Source: Candidatus Puniceispirillum marinum IMCC1322 (GTDB lineage Bacteria; Pseudomonadota; Alphaproteobacteria; Puniceispirillales; Puniceispirillaceae). Taken from it: a DNA stretch of 64,000 nucleotides. The notes beneath the pieces were generated by a model, which did not search any database, had not been told where the DNA came from, and was given only the letters and a program-made list of their open reading frames with translations. Below are positions 19,445-29,505 of this stretch, piece by piece (position 1 is the stretch's first letter; each line of letters begins with the position of its first letter). Where the stretch lies: positions 1,550,001 to 1,614,000 of the forward strand of contig NC_014010.1 in NCBI RefSeq assembly GCF_000024465.1, given 5' to 3'. Position numbers and translations under genes: made by a program.

Positions 19445-20164
19445 CTATTCGCGATTTCCAAATAGACGCAAGATAAACAAGAACATATTGATAAAATCAA
19501 GATACAGCATCAAAGCACCAAAGATCGATTTCTTATTTGACTCTTCACTGCTGTCTCCCGCCATATACATAGCCTTGATACGCTGTGTATCCCATGCGGT
19601 TAGACCAGCAAAGATCAAAACACCTGCTACTGAAATCACGAATTCCAGCTGGCTTGATGCCATGAAAATATTCACCACAGATGCGATAATCAGGCCAAAC
19701 AAGCCAATGACCATAAACGAACCCATCGCTGACAAGCTACGCTTTGTTGAATATCCGTAAAGGCTGAGACCCGCAAAGGCTCCGGCTGTAATGAAGAATG
19801 CCCGTGCCACGCTAGCGCCTGTGTAGACAAACAGGATTGATGCAAGCGAAAGCCCCATTAAGGCACCATAAATATAGAACATGTTACGCGCCTTGGTTGC
19901 CGACATCGCGTTCATGCGCGCTGAAAGCCAGAACACCATGCCCAATGGTGCCAGCATCACAACCCATTTTAAGGGAGTGCCATAAACCAGCTGGCCCACA
20001 GCAGGTACGGTCATAACCGCCCATTTCATGGCAAAGGCGAAAAAGCCAGTCAGCAACAATGCCGTGGTCATGTGATTATACACACCCAGCATATAGCTTC
20101 GAAGCCCTGTATCAATTTGCGCGGATTGCGCCGCGGCTGTATTCATAAATCTGTTGTCTTGCAT
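19445..20164 (-). CDS. Bax inhibitor-1/YccA-family membrane protein
   Basis: 239 residues with seven predicted inner-membrane helices. The family covers YccA, which restrains the FtsH protease, and YetJ-like calcium leak channels. The loop AMSATKARNMFYIYGALMGLSLASI and the C-terminal AGLTAWDTQRIKAMY are the family signature; the Asp in that stretch corresponds to the pH/calcium-sensing residues of YetJ. GGGAG lies 7 nt before the ATG. A hairpin terminator follows. Whether it is an FtsH modulator or a channel is not decided by sequence. Confidence 0.88.
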   Translation of the reverse strand: MQDNRFMNTAAAQSAQIDTGLRSYMLGVYNHMTTALLLTGFFAFAMKWAVMTVPAVGQLVYGTPLKWVVMLAPLGMVFWLSARMNAMSATKARNMFYIYGALMGLSLASILFVYTGASVARAFFITAGAFAGLSLYGYSTKRSLSAMGSFMVIGLFGLIIASVVNIFMASSQLEFVISVAGVLIFAGLTAWDTQRIKAMYMAGDSSEESNKKSIFGALMLYLDFINMFLFILRLFGNRE

Positions 20165-20231
20165 TTTGTTACTCCCAAAATGGTCAGAATGTATTTAGAA
20201 GATAGTCATACGGCCAGCTATTATCAAGCTA

Positions 20232-21365
20232 TTAAGCCGATGCAGTTTCAGTTGTTTTTGCTTTCTTGTGACGAGGAATCCGCTGGGATGCCGATTTTAA
20301 TTGTCCGCATGCCGCAAGAATGTCGCGGCCACGAGGTGTTCGTACTGGTGATGCGTAGCCTGCCTTTAAAACACGCTTGGCAAAGGCATCTATACGGTCA
20401 CCTTTGGAACAGACATATGGGCTGCCTGGCCAGGGGTTAAAGGGAATCAAATTAAGCTTAGACGGAATGCCCTTTATGAGCGCTAGAAGCTGGCGACAAT
20501 CCTCATCACTGTCATTAATACCATCAAGCATGACATATTCCCATGTGATCCGGCGCGCATTCGAAAGTCCCGGATAATTTCGGCATGCTTCGATCAAGGC
20601 GGCAAGCTTGTATTTGCGGTTGATCGGCACCAGCTCGTCGCGCAATTCATCACGTGTTGCGTGAAGCGAGATAGCCAGATTAACGCCCAGCTCTTCGCCT
20701 GCCCGTTTGATTTCAGGCACCACCCCCGATGTCGATAATGTGATCCGGCGCTTTGATACCGCGACGCCTTCGCCACTCATGATGATGCGCATCGCCTCGG
20801 CAACATTTTCATAATTGAAAAGCGGTTCACCCATCCCCATCAAGACAATATTCGTCAGCCTGCGACCATTTCGTCCGGCTGGCCAGTCAGCCAATTCATC
20901 CATGGCCAGCATGACCTGGCCACAAATTTCATCTACGGTCAGATTACGCACCAGCTTCTGGGTGCCTGTATGACAAAAACTGCAAGTCAACGTACAGCCA
21001 ACCTGCGATGAAATACATAAAGTACCGCGTGTCTTATCCGGGATATAAACAGCCTCAGCTTCGTTACCATCAGGAAACCTTAACAGCCATTTAATCGTGC
21101 CATCTTTTGAATTCAGACGTTGCGATACGGCGGGACGGTCGGCCTTATACATAGTCGCCAGTTGTTCGCGCACGGGCTTGCCAAGATCAGACATTTCGTC
21201 AAAATTTGTCAAACCATGTCGCCAAACCCAGCGCCAAATCTGTTTGGCGCGAAACTTCGGCAAGCCAGCGGCGATAATTTGTTCTTCAAGCGCGGTCTGC
21301 GAAAGCCCAAGCAGATTTATGCGTTGGTCGGCGTCAGAAACAGGTGGCACGGTCTGATCGGTCAC
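20232..21365 (-). CDS. rlmN: Dual-specificity 23S rRNA/tRNA m2A methyltransferase RlmN
   Basis: 377 residues. Radical-SAM enzyme that methylates C2 of A2503 in 23S rRNA and A37 in some tRNAs. The [4Fe-4S]-binding [13 protein letters not shown] is intact, the N-terminal helical domain ([14 protein letters not shown]) is present, and the second catalytic Cys lies in [11 protein letters not shown]. Start is the GTG at 21365; its first bases overlap the stop of the upstream ialB-like gene as GTGA, so translation is probably coupled. Confidence 0.96.
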   Translation of the reverse strand: MTDQTVPPVSDADQRINLLGLSQTALEEQIIAAGLPKFRAKQIWRWVWRHGLTNFDEMSDLGKPVREQLATMYKADRPAVSQRLNSKDGTIKWLLRFPDGNEAEAVYIPDKTRGTLCISSQVGCTLTCSFCHTGTQKLVRNLTVDEICGQVMLAMDELADWPAGRNGRRLTNIVLMGMGEPLFNYENVAEAMRIIMSGEGVAVSKRRITLSTSGVVPEIKRAGEELGVNLAISLHATRDELRDELVPINRKYKLAALIEACRNYPGLSNARRITWEYVMLDGINDSDEDCRQLLALIKGIPSKLNLIPFNPWPGSPYVCSKGDRIDAFAKRVLKAGYASPVRTPRGRDILAACGQLKSASQRIPRHKKAKTTETASA

Positions 21366-21901
21366 TTGCAGGTCTTATCTATAACTGATTTGGTTTTGGT
21401 AAATCCGGACAATGAATAAGTGTCTGTGGTGACTGTTCCACGGCTGGATGTGCCAATGATCGACATTGTGGTACCACGTTTCATCGCCGTGATCATCGCA
21501 TCGTCATCTTCTTCGCTTTCGGCATAGGCGCGATCTTCGATTGTGAATAAGGTAAATTTGCGCTTATCAATTTTGACTGTCACATCCGATTGTTTTTTGT
21601 AGTTGTAACCGGCAATGACCTGAACCACATTTCGCTCGGCTTTGCCTGGTCCATGCGAAACAAAAATACGCGTTTCGCCACGATTATCAGGGTCATATTT
21701 ACCAGCGCTTTTTTTCGGAGCGCTACTTATAAAGCAAACACGAACACCGTTATCATTATAACGATAGGCACCCCAATCTTTTGAAACCAGCATTTCAATC
21801 GGCTCTGATGCTGCTATTGATGGTGTGACAGCAGTCAAAAATATACCGAGAAACGGCACCAGCCACAGCATCTTAAAAAATTGATTAGTCCCTTTATTCA
21901 T
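21362..21901 (-). CDS. IalB-like secreted protein
   Basis: 179 residues with a signal peptide ([21 protein letters not shown]). The mature part ([23 protein letters not shown], then [18 protein letters not shown], and a C-terminal DKTCK) has the layout of the invasion-associated locus B family, widespread in alphaproteobacteria including non-pathogens. Two Cys residues could form a disulfide. The frame is open to 21982, but GGAAAAG lies just before the ATG at 21901. It overlaps rlmN by 4 nt. Role unknown; the name comes from Bartonella and should not be read as invasion here. Confidence 0.75.
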   Translation of the reverse strand: MNKGTNQFFKMLWLVPFLGIFLTAVTPSIAASEPIEMLVSKDWGAYRYNDNGVRVCFISSAPKKSAGKYDPDNRGETRIFVSHGPGKAERNVVQVIAGYNYKKQSDVTVKIDKRKFTLFTIEDRAYAESEEDDDAMITAMKRGTTMSIIGTSSRGTVTTDTYSLSGFTKTKSVIDKTCK

Positions 21902-22168
21902 CTTTTCCGATATCCCCATATCCTTGGTTAATTTAGCGGTCAGGAAACTTGCCTGAATCGATAGCCCAATTGAACGAATCAATTATGGCAAAATTAGTGG
22001 CCCTCAACAGGCAACCACCACCTATAGCAAACATATTGTCTTCCGTGTGTTTTACGGCAGGTAGCAGAGCGATGCAAAGATTTTCAGAACCAAACCAGCA
22101 AAAAGCCACAACAAAAGCTTTTGTCCTTAAATGACATGACAAATTATTGTGTCTTATGCAGTAACGAC

Positions 22169-22852
22169 TCAGGGTGTTTTAGCTAGCAACGCCCGCACAG
22201 ATGGCATGATACGCTTGGTAATCTCACTGATTCCGTCTTCATTTGGGTGCATGCCGTCACCCAGATTTAAATCCGGCACCATCGCCACACCATCAAGAAA
22301 AAACGGATAGAAAACCACATCACCGCGTGCCGCAAGACGTGTATAGACCTGGTCGAAATCATCAACATAATCGGTGCCAAAATTCCGTGGTGCCTGCATC
22401 CCCGCCAGAAGCACGGCCATATTCTCGGCCTTAAAGCGATTGATAATCGCCTCCAGATTGCGATAGGTGGCATCAGGGTCAAGCCCACGGAGCAGATCAT
22501 TACCCCCAAGCACGATGATGGCCGCATCTGGATTATCAGCCAATGACCAGTCAAGCCGTGCCAAACCGCCTGCTGTTGTATCGCCAGACACGCCTGCATT
22601 GATCACTGATACCGCAACGCCATCCTGCAAAAGTGCCTGCTGCAACATCTCGGGAAACGCCTTGCCTTGCGGCAATCCATGGCCTGCCACCAACGAGTCA
22701 CCAAGCACCAGAATACGCACCGGCACATCATCCGCAGCTACCGTCTGTTTCAAGCCAAAACCAAAGCCAGCCATAAACACAAACAGAAGTATCATTACCG
22801 ACTGGTAAAAAAAGCGCACATAACGATTGATAAAGCCCAAATTCAGCACCAT
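22169..22852 (-). CDS. tesA: TesA-like GDSL esterase/lysophospholipase
   Basis: 227 residues. Periplasmic or membrane-anchored SGNH hydrolase. An N-terminal hydrophobic segment (SVMILLFVFMAGFGFGL) is followed by block I LVLGDSLVAGHGLP with the catalytic Ser, block II INAGVSGDTTAGG, block III VLGGNDLLRG and block V GDGMHPNEDG with the Asp and His. It is divergent from ybbA-ybbP, the same neighbourhood as in E. coli, where TesA works with the YbbAP transporter. That conserved arrangement supports a joint role in removing and hydrolysing hydrophobic esters or lipids. Confidence 0.92.
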   Translation of the reverse strand: MVLNLGFINRYVRFFYQSVMILLFVFMAGFGFGLKQTVAADDVPVRILVLGDSLVAGHGLPQGKAFPEMLQQALLQDGVAVSVINAGVSGDTTAGGLARLDWSLADNPDAAIIVLGGNDLLRGLDPDATYRNLEAIINRFKAENMAVLLAGMQAPRNFGTDYVDDFDQVYTRLAARGDVVFYPFFLDGVAMVPDLNLGDGMHPNEDGISEITKRIMPSVRALLAKTP

Positions 22853-23072
22853 ATCTTTATTCAGAATTCAATATCATAGGCTGTGACGCCTATCATACAA
22901 TTAACTAGTTACTATGAAATGGGGACTCATAGCATCATTGTCCATAGCATCACTGAATTGCAAACCGATCAGGATCAATAAAATTTCACCAGAAGCATTT
23001 TAAAGCCCTATCATACACCAACGCGAACACAATCCATCAACGCCCATTTGACCAGAACACCAAGGACGCTAT

Positions 23073-23801
23073 ATGACCAATCTTCAGGACAATTCAACTA
23101 GCATTACGCCCACCCCCGTGATTGATCTAGATAATGCCCAGCTTAGCTTTGGCGAAAAAGCCAAACGGGTCGATGTGTTAAAAGGTATCAATCTGTGCAT
23201 TGACGCTGGGGAAACAGTCGGCGTATTGGGAGCCAGTGGCGCCGGTAAAACTAGCCTTTTGATGGTCATGGCTGGGTTGGAAAATGTCACCGGCGGTACC
23301 ATAGCATTAGCCGATTATGACATTACAAATATGCCTGAAGATGCCTTGGCCGCATTGCGCCGTGACAAAGTCGGCATTGTTTTTCAGGCATTCCGCCTGA
23401 TTGCGTCTATGACAGCCTTGCAGAATGTTTCGATTCCGCTTGAACTAGCTGGCAACAGCGATGCAACGGCACGCGCTAGCGCGGCGCTGGAGTCAGTCGG
23501 CCTTGGCCACCGGCTACATCACTTACCTGATCAGATGTCAGGAGGCGAACAGCAACGCGTCGCCATTGCTCGTGCAATAGCCCCCAACCCCCGCATCCTG
23601 CTAGCTGATGAACCAACCGGAAATCTTGACAGCACAACAGGCGAAAAGGTAATCAAAACCCTGTTTGAAAGCGCTGCAAATGCGGGTGCTGCCTTAGTGC
23701 TGGTGACACATGATGCTGGCCTCGCGGCACGCTGTAGCCGCATCATCCAAATTGAAGATGGCAAGCTTGCTGCAGACAGCAAACAGAAAGCTGCAGGCTA
23801 A
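23073..23801 (+). CDS. ybbA: YbbA-type ABC transporter ATPase
   Basis: 242 residues, of the LolD/MacB-like ATPase group. Walker A is GASGAGKTS, the signature is MSGGEQQRVAIARA, and Walker B is ILLADEPTGNLDS. It partners the FtsX-like permease YbbP, whose start is 4 bp past its stop. With the divergent tesA the trio matches the YbbAP-TesA arrangement. A 220-bp gap separates it from tesA and must hold both promoters. Confidence 0.92.
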   Translation: MTNLQDNSTSITPTPVIDLDNAQLSFGEKAKRVDVLKGINLCIDAGETVGVLGASGAGKTSLLMVMAGLENVTGGTIALADYDITNMPEDALAALRRDKVGIVFQAFRLIASMTALQNVSIPLELAGNSDATARASAALESVGLGHRLHHLPDQMSGGEQQRVAIARAIAPNPRILLADEPTGNLDSTTGEKVIKTLFESAANAGAALVLVTHDAGLAARCSRIIQIEDGKLAADSKQKAAG

Positions 23802-23805
23802 CATC

Positions 23806-26349
23806 ATGATCCCCGATACAGACATCACTATCGCAGATAGCGCATCAAGCTGGACACTGGCTTGGCGATTTGCACGCCGTGAGATGCGCGGTAGCCTGCG
23901 CCGGTTCCGGGTGTTTCTAGGCGCTTTGCTGTTAGGTGTCGCCGCCATCGGGACGGTCGGGTCAGTTGCCGATGCCATGCGCAATGGCATTGCCAATAAT
24001 GCACGTGTTTTGCTGGGTGGTGATATTGAGCTTAGCAGTCGGCACACGCCGCCTGACGCCGAGATCATATCCATGGCCGAAGATTATGGCACGGTGTCAC
24101 GTGTGGTGCAGATGCGCGCCATGCTTCAAGCCACGGACCAGCGCAAGCTTGTCGAATTAAAAGCTGTCGATGATAAATGGCCATTGGTCGGTAACGTCGA
24201 CATTGAAGGCGCATCATCATTATCAGTAGCTCTTGCAGATAAAGGCGTTGTTGCAGACCCGTCATTATTACGCTCCCTTGGCCTTGAAATTGGTGACGAA
24301 GCCCGTCTTGGTGATACAACTGTGCGCATTGCGGCCAATCTGGTCACCGAGCCTGATCGATCAATCAGCTTTGTCAGCTTTGGGCCGCGTGTCTTGGTAT
24401 CCAAGGACACCCTTGCTGAAACGGGCTTGCAACAACCAGGTTCATTCATCAGCTACAAAACACGCCTCACCCTCGACAACCCCGTTGATAATGCTGCTGT
24501 TTACAGTGCTTTGCTTGCGCGGACTCAAAGCACCCATGTCCGTGTACGCAACCTGCTTGATGCGGCGCCTGGATTTGACACATTCATCAATCAAGCCGAA
24601 ATTTTTCTGGTGCTTGTTGGTTTGACAGCCTTGCTTATTGGCGGCCTTGGCGTTGCTGGTGCTGTGCGCGCATGGCTAACCAGCCGGATGCCCGTAATCG
24701 CAACGTTAAAATGTCTTGGGGCGCCATCCAAACTGATTTTTCGCATCTATCTGCTTCAGGTTATGTCGATCGCCATGGTTGGCGTCATAGCGGGCGTGAC
24801 AGTGGGTGCCGTTGCGCCACTTTTTGCCATCGACATCCTCTCTGGCTATGTGACAGTGCCACTTGATATAACGCTGTATCCCCGACCTCTGCTCATTGCT
24901 GCTGGCTTTGGCATCGGCACCTCATTTCTATTTGCTTTATGGCCACTTGCCAAAGCAGAAGAAGTGCGTGCGGCGCATCTGTTCCGTAGCCTGAATGATA
25001 TGCCAGGCGGTTTGCCCAAGCCACTTTATGTCGGCATCAGCCTGATAGCCGTTATCGCTCTAAGTGTGCTGGCATTTCTGGCCACTGGCAATCTGCTGAT
25101 GACAGTCAGCTTTATTGGCGGGTCGATCCTGTCGCTTTTCCTGCTGGCCGGGCTTGGTGATGTGATGGTCTTTGTTCTGCGACGGGTGCCAGCCCCGCAA
25201 ATTGTTCCCGTGCGCCTTGCCTTGTCAGCCATCATTAGACCAGGTTCACCTGTGCGTTCGATGGTCATTGCCTTTGGACTTGGCCTGTCAGTTCTGGTCG
25301 CTGTATCGGTAAGCGAGGCTAATCTGAACCGGCAGATTGATGCGCGTGTCTCCGAAGATGCGCCAGCTTGGTTTTTCATCGATATTCAGCCGCATCAGAT
25401 TGATGCTTTTGAGACTATCGCGAGCAATATTACAGGCATTTCGAACATCACCAAAACGCCTATGTTACGGGGACGCGTATCGGCGCTTAATGGCGTTTTG
25501 TCATCAGATATTGATGCGCCATCTAGTGCGGAATGGGTTTTGCGTGGCGATCGTGCCCTGACCTGGTCAGCCACCCCACCGAAAGGCAGCAATATTGTCG
25601 AAGGGACATGGTGGCCAGACGATTATAAAGGGCCGCCGCTTGTATCGATGGCCAAGGAAGAAGCCGACGAATTTGGGCTGGTTCTTGGTGATACTATCAG
25701 CGTCAATGTTCTGGGGCGTAATGTTACGGCAAAGATTGTCAATTTCCGCGATATTGAATGGCAAAGCTTCAATATAAATTTCCTGTTCGTGCTGTCGCCA
25801 GGCGTCCTCGATAAAGCACCGCATAGCTGGATCGCCACAACCGATGCTGTGGATGATGCTGCTACTGACGCGGTCGAACGCGCAGTGACCAATCAATTTT
25901 CAAATGTTTCGGCAGTGTCGGTCAAAGAAGCAGTGCGCGTGGCACAACGCGTCATTGGCTTGCTTGGTGGGGCTGTCCAGATCACCGCGCTTGTAACGCT
26001 GGTTGCGGGGATTGCTGTTCTGGCCGGCACGGTTGCCAGCACCGAAGCCCAACGCCTTTCGGATAGTGTGATTCTAAAAGTGCTTGGCGCCACCCGATTA
26101 TCGATCAGCATTGCTTGGTTTCTGGAATATGCCTTCCTTGGCATTCTGGCCGGTATTGCGGCAGCCATCATTGGGTCACTAGCCAGCTATGGTCTGGTTG
26201 CCCAGATTTTGAATATCGAATTTGAGCTTGATATCATGCTGGTTCTGATCACCACCTTGGCAGGGGCAGGGGCAACGGCTTTGCTGGGTCTTGCGGGCGC
26301 GGTTAAAACCCTTGGCCATAAACCGGGTCCTCTATTGCGCGAAGTTTAG
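23806..26349 (+). CDS. ybbP: YbbP-type FtsX-like ABC permease
   Basis: 847 residues with about ten membrane helices and large periplasmic domains: one N-terminal helix, a periplasmic domain to about residue 240, two FtsX modules with intervening helices, and a second long periplasmic domain (about 490-720). ARREMRGSLRRFRVFLGALLLGVAAIG at the N terminus and ILKVLGATRLSISIAWFLEYAFLG near the C terminus are the YbbP/FtsX signatures. The frame is open upstream inside ybbA, but the ATG at 23806 gives the family start. Predicted to extract or expose hydrophobic substrates for TesA. Confidence 0.92.
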   Translation: MIPDTDITIADSASSWTLAWRFARREMRGSLRRFRVFLGALLLGVAAIGTVGSVADAMRNGIANNARVLLGGDIELSSRHTPPDAEIISMAEDYGTVSRVVQMRAMLQATDQRKLVELKAVDDKWPLVGNVDIEGASSLSVALADKGVVADPSLLRSLGLEIGDEARLGDTTVRIAANLVTEPDRSISFVSFGPRVLVSKDTLAETGLQQPGSFISYKTRLTLDNPVDNAAVYSALLARTQSTHVRVRNLLDAAPGFDTFINQAEIFLVLVGLTALLIGGLGVAGAVRAWLTSRMPVIATLKCLGAPSKLIFRIYLLQVMSIAMVGVIAGVTVGAVAPLFAIDILSGYVTVPLDITLYPRPLLIAAGFGIGTSFLFALWPLAKAEEVRAAHLFRSLNDMPGGLPKPLYVGISLIAVIALSVLAFLATGNLLMTVSFIGGSILSLFLLAGLGDVMVFVLRRVPAPQIVPVRLALSAIIRPGSPVRSMVIAFGLGLSVLVAVSVSEANLNRQIDARVSEDAPAWFFIDIQPHQIDAFETIASNITGISNITKTPMLRGRVSALNGVLSSDIDAPSSAEWVLRGDRALTWSATPPKGSNIVEGTWWPDDYKGPPLVSMAKEEADEFGLVLGDTISVNVLGRNVTAKIVNFRDIEWQSFNINFLFVLSPGVLDKAPHSWIATTDAVDDAATDAVERAVTNQFSNVSAVSVKEAVRVAQRVIGLLGGAVQITALVTLVAGIAVLAGTVASTEAQRLSDSVILKVLGATRLSISIAWFLEYAFLGILAGIAAAIIGSLASYGLVAQILNIEFELDIMLVLITTLAGAGATALLGLAGAVKTLGHKPGPLLREV

Positions 26350-26394
26350 AAGATACAGTTGCGATAGGGCGATCTATCGGCTATGACATGCCTC

Positions 26395-27618
26395 ATGAGC
26401 AAGCAAGATATCAAAAAAGTTGTTCTCGCCTATTCTGGTGGTTTGGACACATCGGTCATTCTGCGGTGGTTGCAAGATCACTATAACGCAGAGGTAGTAA
26501 CCTTTACCGCCGATATCGGCCAGGGTGAAGATATAGAACCGGCGCGCGCCAAAGCCGAACTCATGGGCATAAAGCAAATCTATATTGAAGATTTGCGCGA
26601 AGAATTTGTCCGTGACTATGTGTTTCCCATGTTCCGCGCTAATCCGCTTTATGAGGGATGCTATCTTCTTGGCACCTCGATCGCGCGCCCGCTGATTGCC
26701 AAACGCCAGATTGAAATCGCGCGTGAAGTCGGTGCCGAAGCTGTATCACATGGCGCCACAGGCAAAGGCAACGACCAGGTTCGTTTCGAACTTGCCTATT
26801 ATGCCCAGCAGCCTGATATCAAAGTGATCGCACCATGGCGTGAGTGGGATCTTGGCTCACGCACAAAGCTGATTGCTTATGCCGAGCAAAATCAGATTCC
26901 CATTCCAAAAGACAAACGCGGCGAAGCGCCATTTAGCGTTGATGCCAATCTGCTGCATATTTCGGCTGAAGGAAAAGTGCTGGAAGACCCATGGGTCGCA
27001 CCAGAAGAATATGTATTCTCGCGTAGCGTCTCTCCTGAAGACGCGCCAAACAAAGCCACTGAAATCGAAATCACCTTTAAAGCAGGTGATCCTGTCGCCA
27101 TTGATGGGGTTGAAATGTCACCTGCCGCCCTGCTGACCAAGCTGAATGAACTTGGTGGGGCTAACGGTATTGGTCGGCTTGATCTGGTGGAAAATCGCTT
27201 TGTTGGCATGAAATCACGCGGTGTTTATGAAACGCCTGGCGGGACTGTTTTGCTGACCGCACGTCGGGCAATGGAATCAATAACGCTTGATCGGGGTGCC
27301 GCGCATCAGAAAGACGAACTGATGCCGCGCTATGCTGAACTTATTTATAACGGGTTTTGGTTCTCGCCTGAACGTGAAATGCTTCAAGCTGCCATCGATA
27401 GCTGTCGTGATCTGGTCAATGGTGTCGTGCGGTTGCGCCTTTATAAAGGCAATGTCATTGTAACGGGTCGCAAATCACCTAATTCACTTTATAATGCCGA
27501 TCTGGTCACCTTCGAAGAAGGCGCTGTTGATTACGACCACAGCGACGCGCATGGCTTTATCCGCCTTAACGCGCTTCGGCTGCGGGTGAATAAGCTAACC
27601 CAAGACGGCAAAAATTAG
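26395..27618 (+). CDS. argG: Argininosuccinate synthase
   Basis: 407 residues. Joins citrulline and aspartate with ATP to give argininosuccinate, the penultimate arginine step. The ATP-binding [17 protein letters not shown] is at the N terminus, and [18 protein letters not shown] follows. Length matches the family. Start: ATG at 26395; an in-frame ATG at 26383 would add four residues. It stands 45 bp after ybbP but has no known link to it; argH is not in the window. Confidence 0.96.
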   Translation: MSKQDIKKVVLAYSGGLDTSVILRWLQDHYNAEVVTFTADIGQGEDIEPARAKAELMGIKQIYIEDLREEFVRDYVFPMFRANPLYEGCYLLGTSIARPLIAKRQIEIAREVGAEAVSHGATGKGNDQVRFELAYYAQQPDIKVIAPWREWDLGSRTKLIAYAEQNQIPIPKDKRGEAPFSVDANLLHISAEGKVLEDPWVAPEEYVFSRSVSPEDAPNKATEIEITFKAGDPVAIDGVEMSPAALLTKLNELGGANGIGRLDLVENRFVGMKSRGVYETPGGTVLLTARRAMESITLDRGAAHQKDELMPRYAELIYNGFWFSPEREMLQAAIDSCRDLVNGVVRLRLYKGNVIVTGRKSPNSLYNADLVTFEEGAVDYDHSDAHGFIRLNALRLRVNKLTQDGKN

Positions 27619-27631
27619 ACCTTAATTGCGC

Positions 27632-27859
27632 CTATTCAGGTACACAGACTTCGCCAACAGTACCATCGCGGTTAACCTGTTTTAATGCGACCGTCCCGGT
27701 TGGTGCCAATGCGAATCCTGATTGACGCATGCCTGTTGGACAGGGCGAGACAACAACCCATTCATAAACCGCATTACCGTTACTATGTTCACGGAATTCC
27801 TGGACATTATCTGATGTAAATGCTGCCACAAGCCCAACCACTAAAATGAGTCCTAGCAT
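27632..27859 (-). CDS. Small secreted or membrane-anchored protein, unknown
   Basis: 75 residues. An N-terminal hydrophobic segment (MLGLILVVGLVAAF) could be an anchor or signal peptide, followed by a mature part with two Cys residues (PCPTGMRQSG and a C-terminal GEVCVPE). AAAGGAAA lies 4 nt before the ATG, so the ribosome site is good. It converges on argG with 13 bp between the stops. I do not recognise the family; the coding call rests on the ribosome site, the signal-like N terminus and lack of a competing frame. Confidence 0.6.
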   Translation of the reverse strand: MLGLILVVGLVAAFTSDNVQEFREHSNGNAVYEWVVVSPCPTGMRQSGFALAPTGTVALKQVNRDGTVGEVCVPE

Positions 27860-27889
27860 TATCTTTCCTTTGTTTAAGACGGTGTGGTT

Positions 27890-27930
27890 CGATAGTCTGA
27901 TAGCCTGTCATTTCGAATAGCAGACTATCG
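27890..27930. repeat. 10-bp perfect inverted repeat between two minus-strand genes
   Basis: CGATAGTCTG (27890-27899) and CAGACTATCG (27921-27930) are exact reverse complements with 21 nt between them. It lies 31 bp upstream of the small-protein ATG, where an operator or a transcript hairpin would be effective. No T-run follows in either direction, so a terminator is less likely. Confidence 0.45.
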
Positions 27931-27986
27931 ATTCTCTTAATCTAACTTCCAAATATGGCAAAAATCAGCCGCAAAAATGACAGAAC

Positions 27987-28005
27987 CCGCCAGCGATTCT
28001 GGCGG
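27987..28005 (-). terminator. Probable sodB terminator
   Basis: CCGCCAG (27987-27993) pairs with CTGGCGG (27999-28005) over a 5-nt loop. On the minus strand, 39 bp past the sodB stop, the stem is followed by a T-rich tract ending in five Ts. The gap between stem and T-run is longer than ideal. Confidence 0.55.
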
Positions 28006-28043
28006 ATTCAATCATGTGCGGTCATGTCACGACGACATTATGG

Positions 28044-28643
28044 CTAAAGTTGTGCCGCCACAAATTCCCAATTGACCAGATTATCGAGGAAATTCGACAG
28101 GTAATCCGGACGCTTGTTGCGGAAATCGATATAGTATGAATGTTCCCATACATCACAACCAAGCAAAGCTGTCTGACCAAAACATAGGGGATTAACGCCA
28201 TTTTCGGTCTTGGTGACTTGCAAGCCACCATCAGCATTCTTTACCAGCCAGCACCAGCCCGAACCAAATTGTGACGCGCCCGCAGCTTTAAACGCATCAT
28301 TAAACGCATCAACACTGCCAAAGCTCTCAACCAGTGCCTTTTCCAGTTCAGATGGCATGGCTGTTTTGCCAGGCCCCATCATCTCCCAGAACTGCATATG
28401 GTTCCAGTGCTGTGACGCATTGTTGAATATACCATTCTGCGCCACCGCATCAGCTTGATAAGTGCCGGTAATGATATCTTCGAGTGATTTGTTTTCCCAC
28501 TCGGTGCCTGCAACCAGTTTATTGCCATTAACGACATAGGCGTTGTGGTGCAGGTCGTGATGATATTCTAGGGTTTCTGCGCTCATGCCAAGTCCGGCTA
28601 ACGCATCATGTGAATAAGGTAGGTCGGGTAGTGTGAATGCCAT
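28044..28643 (-). CDS. sodB: Superoxide dismutase, Fe type
   Basis: 199 residues. Converts superoxide to oxygen and hydrogen peroxide in the cytoplasm. Metal ligands: His28 in EYHHDLHHNAYV, the His in NNASQHWNHMQFW, and Asp/His in LGCDVWEHSYYIDF. QFGSGWCWLV and the ASQHWNH form fit iron SOD better than manganese SOD, though metal use cannot be proven. No signal peptide. A GGAGG-like AGCCTCC complement lies upstream of the ATG. Confidence 0.95.
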   Translation of the reverse strand: MAFTLPDLPYSHDALAGLGMSAETLEYHHDLHHNAYVVNGNKLVAGTEWENKSLEDIITGTYQADAVAQNGIFNNASQHWNHMQFWEMMGPGKTAMPSELEKALVESFGSVDAFNDAFKAAGASQFGSGWCWLVKNADGGLQVTKTENGVNPLCFGQTALLGCDVWEHSYYIDFRNKRPDYLSNFLDNLVNWEFVAAQL

Positions 28644-28804
28644 ATCAGCCTCCGGATGTTACGAGAAATTATTCTAACCCCTTCATACACCTCATTTCAT
28701 TTTCGATAAACATTAAGATGAAAAAATGTATATAATTCTTATAATAAAATTTGGTGTCCTATGATCAGCAAGATGATGCAAACAGGGGCACCGACAGACA
28801 AGAG

Positions 28805-29431
28805 ATGAAGAAGATGACCGAAGACAGCCATAATATTCTGGCCGCACCGCATAAGCCATACATAGCGCCATTCATGGGGATGTTACCCGAAATTGACGCC
28901 TCAGCTTTTATCGCCGCAACCGCTGCCATTATTGGCGCCGTGCGCATTGGCAAAAACAGCAGTATCTGGCATCAGGTCACCGTACGTGGCGACAATAACT
29001 ATATAACTATCGGCGAAGGCACTAATATCCAGGATAATAGCTGCGTTCATATCGACAGCATCACATATCCGACAATCATCGGCAATTTTGTCACTATCGG
29101 TCATAGCGCGATTATTCATGCCTGTACGATTGGCGATTATGGCTTTGTCGGCATGGGCGGGATTGTCATGGATGGTGCCACGATCGAAGCTACTGGCATG
29201 CTGGCTGCCGGGGCTATGCTGACAGCGGGCAAGACCATTCCGGCTGGTGAATTATGGGCAGGCCGACCAGCCAAGAAAATGCGCGATCTGACAGCCAAAG
29301 AACTGACATTCAATCAACGCTCGGCACATCATTATATCGAAGTCGCGCGGGCGCATCGCCTTGGCGAGGATGGCGCACCATTTGATAACATGCATTACCG
29401 CCCTTTGCCGCCGCTTGCGAATAAGACGTAA
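28805..29431 (+). CDS. Gamma-class carbonic anhydrase-like left-handed beta-helix protein
   Basis: 208 residues. Hexapeptide repeats from about residue 40 to 160 build a left-handed beta helix (IGKNSSIWHQVTVRGD, IGEGTNIQDNSCVHID, IGNFVTIGHSAIIHAC). The three His residues expected to bind zinc are in CVHID and GHSAIIHAC. Homologues include CaiE, PaaY and YrdA; carbonic anhydrase activity is proven only for some. Start is uncertain: ATG 28805 or 28814, with weak ribosome sites. It precedes gabD on the same strand by 74 bp. Confidence 0.87.
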   Translation: MKKMTEDSHNILAAPHKPYIAPFMGMLPEIDASAFIAATAAIIGAVRIGKNSSIWHQVTVRGDNNYITIGEGTNIQDNSCVHIDSITYPTIIGNFVTIGHSAIIHACTIGDYGFVGMGGIVMDGATIEATGMLAAGAMLTAGKTIPAGELWAGRPAKKMRDLTAKELTFNQRSAHHYIEVARAHRLGEDGAPFDNMHYRPLPPLANKT

Positions 29432-29505
29432 TAACTTGAAAATCATACGCACTCGGTGCATGAACAAATGCAACCTGATCTGGAAGACATGATGGAGACA
29501 ATTTG

